Of a stretch of DNA of 64,000 bases, positions 58,156-64,000 are shown piece after piece. Positions within the stretch are counted from its first letter, which is position 1; each line of letters starts with the position of its first letter. Below the pieces are notes generated by a model. That model had not been told where the DNA came from. It saw only the letters and a program-made list of their open reading frames with translations, and ran no database searches. The stretch comes from Edaphochlamys debaryana (Eukaryota; Chlorophyta; Chlorophyceae; Chlamydomonadales), in the NCBI GenBank assembly GCA_016858145.1, contig JAEHOE010000006.1, forward strand, positions 1,116,001 through 1,180,000, in the 5' to 3' direction. The translations under genes were made by a program, and so were the position numbers.

Positions 58156-60417
58156 CTAGGCGCTGGGCGTCGCCACTCCTGCACCGTTCTTGGCCGCCAT
58201 CGCCTGCTGCGCCTCCAGCAGGCTGGTCAGGTTCCGCTGCTGCTCCACCATGGAGCTCAGAGCGCCCTTGAGCGCCTCCCACTCGGCGGCCGACACGACA
58301 ATCTTGCCCTCACCGACTTCCGGCGCCGTCGACACGGCCGCCGGCGTGGCCGCCTCCGCTGGCCCTGCCGCCGGCGCGGCCTGGGCCTCGGGCGCCTTTG
58401 CCCCCGCTGGCGTCTCGGCCTGCGGGCGCGGGTTGCGGCCCACCCACAGGCGCATGACCTGCACAACCGCTGGCGCGACGGACGATTCGTCCTCGGTTGC
58501 GCCGGCGGCGCCACCGTCGGCTGATGCGACCGTAGCAGTTTGGGCGGCGGCGGCCCGCAGGGGCTCCGTGACGACCTCCGGCACAATCCACAGAGCGCCG
58601 CCGGCCTTGCCCATGGTTTCGCGCGCCTCTGCTAGCGCCTGGACGCCCCGGTACATGGCACTGGCACCCACCTGGGCGGAGGCAAGCAGGGGGGAAGGCC
58701 GCGGTGAGGAACAAGAGGCATTAGGTGCTTTTCGGCCAGGTTGCGGTTAGCTTTTCGGCCCCAGGCGGTTGTCGGCCCAGCGACAGGACGGCCGCAGCGT
58801 TCAGCGCTGTGGTCCTGACGAGAATCCGTATCTGTTAAGCCGAGGTCTGGTTGCCGCTAGTCACACCCACGGGCGCGGCCTCACCGGAAGGCCGGAGCTG
58901 ACCACTGCTTCCCCGTCCCACTCACCATGTCCACGCGGACGAAGGAGCCATCCTCCTTCTTCAGGTTGTCAGACAGGGCTCGCGTCAGGGCGTCCCGCAG
59001 GCGCTCCGGAACAGAGTTCTTGGACACCCTGCACCCACACCGTAACAACAAGGAGCGACCAGGCTCAGCTTGGCTGAAGAGCTACAGAGCCCACATTGCT
59101 GCAGAGGCCCCGTATCTGTGTCCCCCCCGGACGCCTTGCTTGCCCTGGCGTGCACGGGTCATAATCTGCCGAACCCGCTTCACCAGGGGCCCTTGCCAGG
59201 CGGCCCTGCCCGCTGCTCCACTCACAGAAGGACCGTGTCAGTGGCCGGCGGCTCCACGCGGGCCCGCACGGGCTCCGCAAAGAACAGCAGCGGCGTGCCG
59301 AACGGCCGCACCTCCTCCCCTTCCAGCAGCCGGAACCGTACGTCCATCTGCAAGGGGCGGGCCACGCGTCACCCTCAGGGCTCGGCGGAACGTTTCGCAG
59401 CCCGCGGCAACCCTATGGACGTGTCATTCTCCGATACCTCGTCTGACGACATCCGCCCGTGCCGCAGCTAGCAGGCACGCACTGTCACACACGGTCTAGG
59501 CGTCGGCGGGTGCCTCCGCCCCAGCGCCCTGACACGGCTAGAGACCCACAGGCTGCACAGCTGCGTGGCCCCCCCAGCCAGCAGGGCCCGTGCGGCTCCA
59601 CCCACCCGCGGCGTGTGCTTGTCCGCCTCCTCCCGCAGCGCCACCAGGAAGCGAAGCGCGCCGGCGCACCCCTGCCGGCCCAGCGCCCGGGCTAGCACCG
59701 AGCGGCCGTTGCACAGGTGTTGCTGCGACGGCAGGCCGGGCACCACGACAAACACGTCAACAAGCAGGGTGCAGGCTTGCTTGCAGTGTCGGGTTGCGTC
59801 ATGCCGTCATCAGCCAACGTCGTGCCAGACACGCAGTCCCAGACGGCCGACGTCCGTCGAGGCCCTTCCCTGTGCGCTTGCCAAGCCGTGCAGCCTCAGG
59901 GCTCTGACAGTGACAGTCGTACCTTGAACAGGGCTGTGGCCCGCCTGGCGGAGGAGCCCTCATCGTCCTCTAGGAATGCAATTGCGGGCAGCTGGTTGCC
60001 CTGGAAGCGGCCGGGCCGGGCCGAGCTCGCCTCGCCGTCAGCGTCGCGGGGGGGTCCTGCGCAGAGGCGGTGGAGGAGGCCAAGAGGGGCCCATACGATG
60101 GGTAGTACTTTGGTGCCGCAGTGCAACACCGGCAGTGCAAATCCGAGCCAGTTGCGGTGGCCCCCAGGTGTGGCCTAGCACTCAAGTGCTGGCGCGCCTT
60201 CGCCAGGGCGCCGGCCACGTCCAGCAAGGGCATATGCAAGGGCATACACATGTCTGCACCTACCCCTTGAAGCAAAGCGACGAGGCCCAGCAGTACGCGA
60301 GGGCGGGCGGCTGGACTCTGACGCCCGCTCAGCTGGGGCTGCCGACGGGGCCTCGGCAGCGGCGGAGCAGCGCACAAGCGGGACCCTGCAACGCGGAGGC
60401 CTCAGCGTTGTAGACAA
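58156..60417 (-). CDS. Unknown, probably plastid-targeted protein (5' end tentative)
   Basis: Exons in frame: 60056-59923, 59722-59606, 59347-59226, 59028-(start of donor gtgagt, about 58927), 58671-58156. A likely first or second exon at about 60417-60264 encodes VRCSAAAEAPSAAPAERASE, typical of an algal plastid transit peptide, and joins 60056 in phase; its initiating ATG is not located. The body reads NQLPAIAFLEDDEGSSARRA, then RSVLARALGRQGCAGALRFL, MDVRFRLLEGEEVRPFGTPL, VSKNSVPERLRDALTRALSD, ASAMYRGVQALAEARETMG and ALWIVPEV. An Ala/Pro tail with a predicted helix (SSMVEQQRNLTSLLEAQQAM) follows. I do not recognise the family. A distant Tic22-like arrangement (import component of the plastid envelope) crossed my mind but is not demonstrable by eye. 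Confidence 0.5.
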
Positions 60418-61049
60418 TTGCCTGTCGCAAGATACCGTTGTGAGTCCGCTGCCGGGCCCAGACGTCTGGCATAGCGTGAGCGACGCGACACATTGTGGTG
60501 GCGGCGTCGCTATTCATGAAGTGTCCCGCCCCGATGTCAACGTCGCACCTTCGAGTAGGAGTGCTGCTCACGATGCCGGAAGGCCGCGAGAGCTTCTTCT
60601 GCAGCAGCATGGTGTCGATTGCGACTGCCGGCAGTCGGGAGACTTGGGTTGTGAGGTGCAGGCTCGTGCAGACTGTGTTGCTGAAAGCGTTTCAGAGGTG
60701 ATGCGCCAGGTATGATACGGACGTCGGGGTTGGCAGGGGGCGCGAATTGCTTGTCGTGGGACGGCACGACGCGTCGCGGCGCCCGAGCACCGACCACAAG
60801 CGGGACACAGTCGCCGTTCGCGTACAGTGAGCACCGTATAGCTATTCTACTGCCCTGGTTCCTAGCGCCTTGACGCCCCGAGCTCCCTGAGCTGAGAGTG
60901 CGCTTGAACTTCCCAGCTCCCTTGACCTGGTCCACTGCCCAGAAGGGCAGAAGGACTTAGATGTAATGGGCTTGTACGCAGCCCGGACCAGGGCCTCGTT
61001 GCTAGAACATGGCGACGGATTGCTGGCTTCTGGCTTCGAGCTTTGAACC
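60418..61049. other. Divergent intergenic region
   Basis: Between the plastid-type gene (minus) and the SAM-domain gene (plus). It may contain the missing first exon of the minus gene. No other feature recognised. Confidence 0.4.
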
Positions 61050-63961
61050 ATGGGCTGCATAAACAGCAAAACTGGCCAAGTCAGGACGCTCTCGGATGAG
61101 ACGGAAGGTGCGTGGTCAAGAGGGGCGCCATGTGCAAACATGCGCCGCAGCCTCAGCGCATAGAGCTCGAGCTGAGCCGAGGGGGTAACCTCCACAAGGC
61201 CTCACTGGGGCAGGGGCGCTGCTGTCATGGGCGTGGGAGAGTCCGTTGGCCTTCCCCCGAGGTCGGGTCCCCCGCTGCGACGGCACCTTTCTGCCTGGGC
61301 TCGGCCCCGGCTCGCCGCTGCTGCTGCTAGCCACACTGCCCCCACTGCTGTCCTCGCTGCTGTCCCCACTGCTATTGCCACTCCCCACAGAGCCGCTGCC
61401 AGCATCGGCCTTTTCGCAGAAGGGAGCGGCGCACGCCTGGCTGCAGGAGATTGGCCTTGCGCAGTACGCCCCCGCGTTTGAGCAGGCCGGCTTCAGCGGT
61501 GAGCACGCTGGGCGAGTCGACGCCGACCAACATGGGGCTTCAACGTTCCCAGGGCCTGGGCAATCGGCTCGACAGCTCCCGCTGCTCCCGCCGCTCCATC
61601 TATGCCCCATTCGCTGCCCGCCCGCAGACTGGGACCTGCTGTCATGTCTGACGGAGGCGGACCTGCAGGCCATCGTGTCCCATACGGGCGCCGTCATCCC
61701 ACCGGGCCACCGCAAAAAGCTGCTCATGGCCTCACGCCAGATGGGCCAGGTGCCGTACAAAGGCGGGATCTTAGAGTGGGAAGGCAGGGAGAGACCTGAA
61801 GGACAAGGACCCAACTTGTGGGGTCCTTGGCGTGAAGGCCAGGAGGTGCAACCTATGGTCCCCAGGGGCCAAGTTCAAGGTATCTGTCGGGGGTGGTCTG
61901 CGGGTGCGCCGCTCCCCAGACGCAACCTGATTGTGCCGTGGTCCCCATGTGGCTGCCTCGATCTCTCCCTCACAACAGTCGGGCCAGAACGGCCCGGTCG
62001 TGGCGCCCACCTTTGGATCTGCGCGGCGCTACAGCCACACCAGCAACCCGGGAAACGGGCACGGCTCACGTGGCAGCGGGCTCGTGGCGGCCGCCTCCAG
62101 CGCCCTGGACCGCAGATCAACGGGTGGGGTGCGCGGGGGGACGGGGCGGCGGCGGCAAGCTAGCGCTCTCCTGCCGCCAGCAGCATACCGTACTTGCATC
62201 CTTGCATGCTTTCACAGGTAGCGCCTTGGTGCAATGGCACGGGTAACAAGCACAGATGGGCCCTTAATTCCTCACTCCAGCTCACCACCTGCCCCTTTCG
62301 GCTTTGCGAGCAGGCCGGCGGCCCAGCGGTGTGGCTTCCCGCGTGCCCAGCCACCACGGCACCCCCGGGGGCGAGCGGGGCGGTCACGGGCACGGGGGGC
62401 GGGGCGCCACAGAAGATGGCATGGCTTCAGGCCGCCGCAGCCGGGGTCCCATGAACGGCCTGCTGGCCAGCCGCAACAGCAGCCGCAACAGCCTGTCGGG
62501 AAACGCCGGCGGGCTGGTGGGGTACATCAACTCGCCCTCGGTCAGTGGGCCTGCGGGCGGCGGCGAGCGGTCGCGGCCTCGCTCCTCCGGCCTGGCCGCC
62601 GCCGCTGCCCAGGCTGCCATGGATGACGGGCAGTGGGAGCGACTGGACGGGCAGCGGCCGTCGCCCTCCGAGGGCCCCGGCGGCAGCCCCAGGACCGCAG
62701 GCGCGGCGGCGGTGGCGGCTGCAGCCGCCGTGGTGGCGGCCGGCGGCGCGCCGTCGCCGCAGCGGCAGCGGCGGCGCTGGTCCGTCAACAAGCAGGCCAG
62801 CCGCGGGGCGCTGGTGATGGCAGGGCCCGGGCCGCCTGGCTTCACCGCTGTGCCCACTGTGCCCTCGGCGGTTGCGGTGGCGCCAGGGGCGCTCGGGGGC
62901 CCGTCGGGTAACTCGCTCGGGTGGCTGGACTCGGAGACGGCGGGTCCCTACAGCGGAGTGGATTGGCCGGGCCCGGACGAGGGTCGCGCTCCCTCGTCCT
63001 CGTCCGTGCCGGTGCCCAACTTTGGCCGACAGAGCTCCAGCGAACTGGGCGGCGCCGGAGCGGGCGCGGGCGCCAACGCGCCTTCGGGCGCAAACGGGGT
63101 GCAAACGGGCGGCAGCTACGGCGGGGCGTTGGGGCCGGCAGCGGGGGCCATGCACCAGCAACACGGCCGCAAGGGGTCGGTGGTGGCGGGGCCGCGGGGA
63201 GCGCAGTACTACGCGCCCTCGCAGGTTCTCGTCACCGCGAGCAGCGGCGGTGGGGAGGGCCCTTCGCAGCAGAAGGGGACGCGAGGCCTGGCGGCGGCCA
63301 AACCCACGGCGCTGGGCCGGGCTCTCAGCCATGCGGGCGGTAATGATGCAGTCTCTGCATCGCTGCCGTCGGCGCCATCGCCGATACCGCCCGTCGCAGG
63401 CATGAGCGGAGACCGGCCGGCCCGCATCAGCGCGGTTGACATGGGGTTGCGACCACACTCGCCACGGGCCCACGCAGGCCCATCCGCGTCTGGGCCCGGC
63501 TGGCCCTCCTCTCCGGGCCCGCCACACCCCACGGGTAGCGGTGGCAGCGACGCTCCTGGCCCGGCGGCGGCGGCCTGGGGCGATGGGGACTCACCGCCGG
63601 CTGCACCAGCTGCCCGCAACGGCGGCGGCGGGGCGGGGAGCGCGCTACCACGTTTCGTGCGAGCGCTGGCGGGCTGGGCGATACCGGGCGGGCTGGGCAG
63701 CAGCGGCGGCGCTGCTTCCACGCCCGCAGGAGGCGCGGCGGGGGGCAAGCGGCGGAACAGCGACCGAGAACACGCCAACCCGGCGGCCCCGACGCATCAC
63801 GTGTGGCGCCGCAAGACGTCGGACGCCAAGGGCGCAGACGCAGGGCTGGCGGCGGAGAAGAGCGGCGGCGGCGGGAACAAGTCTGACCGGGAGGACGCGC
63901 CGCCGACGCCCAGCGGGCACAGCAGCCAGAGCACTCGCAGCGCGATGCTGAAGGGCGGCAG
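61050..63961 (+). CDS. SAM-domain protein with N-myristoylation motif, 3' end beyond window
   Basis: Exons: 61050-61107, 61391-61498, 61628-61749, 61979-62123, 62314-63961 (donor gtgggt at 63962; the gene continues). Phases agree throughout. The first exon reads MGCINSKTGQ: Gly2 and Ser6 fit an N-myristoylation site and Cys3 a palmitoylation site, implying membrane attachment. Exons 2-3 encode a SAM domain (AWLQEIGLAQYAPAFEQAGF, DWDLLSCLTEADLQAI, IPPGHRKKLLMASRQM), a helical module for homo- or hetero-oligomerisation. The rest (more than 590 aa) is low-complexity Gly/Ser/Ala/Pro with basic patches (RQRRRWSVNK, THHVWRRKTSD) that look like phosphorylation or membrane-contact sites. No kinase domain is seen within the window; one may follow. 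Likely a membrane-tethered scaffold. Confidence 0.75.
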
Positions 63962-64000
63962 GTGGGTGCCGGGGGCTGGGTGGTGGGTAATCAGCAAGCC

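Noticed and set aside
60182..60253. Exon reading MPLLDVAGALAKARQHL for the plastid-type gene
   Set aside because: It can be phased, but leaves only ~10 bp to the transit-peptide exon; splicing that exon directly to 60056 is simpler. Remains an alternative.
62427..63527. 366-aa minus-strand open frame
   Set aside because: Antisense shadow of the long last exon of the SAM-domain gene; Arg-rich, no domain, no splice logic.
1..64000. Operons, CRISPR arrays, rRNA genes, prophage or bacterial mobile elements
   Set aside because: None seen; the window is eukaryotic with spliceosomal introns throughout.

Overview
The window looks like nuclear DNA of a volvocine green alga, Chlamydomonas-like. It is very GC-rich, its genes are split into many short exons by GT-AG and a noticeable share of GC-AG introns, proteins carry long Ala/Gly/Ser/Pro-rich tails, and TGTAA (the usual algal poly(A) signal) follows several stop codons. 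No bacterial operon, rRNA, CRISPR array or organellar gene is seen. I assembled the gene models by hand, joining exons by splice site, phase and protein family; the main multi-exon models close in frame from end to end.

Layout. (1) 2-7108 (+): a 5'-truncated calcium-dependent protein kinase with four EF hands and an ~850-residue low-complexity tail. (2) 9716-18114 (-) and 29644-38844 (+): two paralogous receptor-like kinases in an inverted, head-to-head pair. Each has a signal peptide, a large Cys-containing ectodomain with a hevein-like (chitin-binding type 1) motif and a jacalin-like lectin segment, one transmembrane helix, and a cytosolic TKL-type kinase. (3) 19993-28746 (+): between them, a secreted or Golgi-type exostosin-family glycosyltransferase with EGF-like modules. 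(4) 40014-41272 (-): an incomplete gene whose last resolved exon resembles a polyketide-synthase dehydratase motif. (5) 42342-43388 and 45276-46941 (+): two tandem paralogues for small proteins built from exon-sized DVFxG repeats plus a C-terminal amphipathic helix; I do not recognise this family. (6) 49243-52194 (-): an SPX-domain protein (phosphate / inositol pyrophosphate sensing). (7) 53931-55794 (-): a thylakoid-lumen-type EF-hand protein. (8) 56238-56891 (+): a small unknown protein. (9) 58156-60417 (-): a probably plastid-targeted unknown protein. (10) 61050-63961 (+, continues beyond the window): an N-myristoylation-motif SAM-domain protein.

The most interesting material is the 30-kb inverted arrangement (lectin receptor kinase / EGF-exostosin glycosyltransferase / lectin receptor kinase), which suggests a cell-surface glycan locus, and the DVFxG repeat family. 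The two receptor genes are nearly identical, introns included, over the kinase half and diverged over the ectodomain. That pattern fits recent duplication with gene conversion on the kinase side and diversification on the ligand side. A 5-nt microexon in the kinase at the left edge restores the glycine-rich loop. Intergenic stretches hold short tandem repeats, a tRNA-like SINE candidate and a few dispersed repeat fragments.
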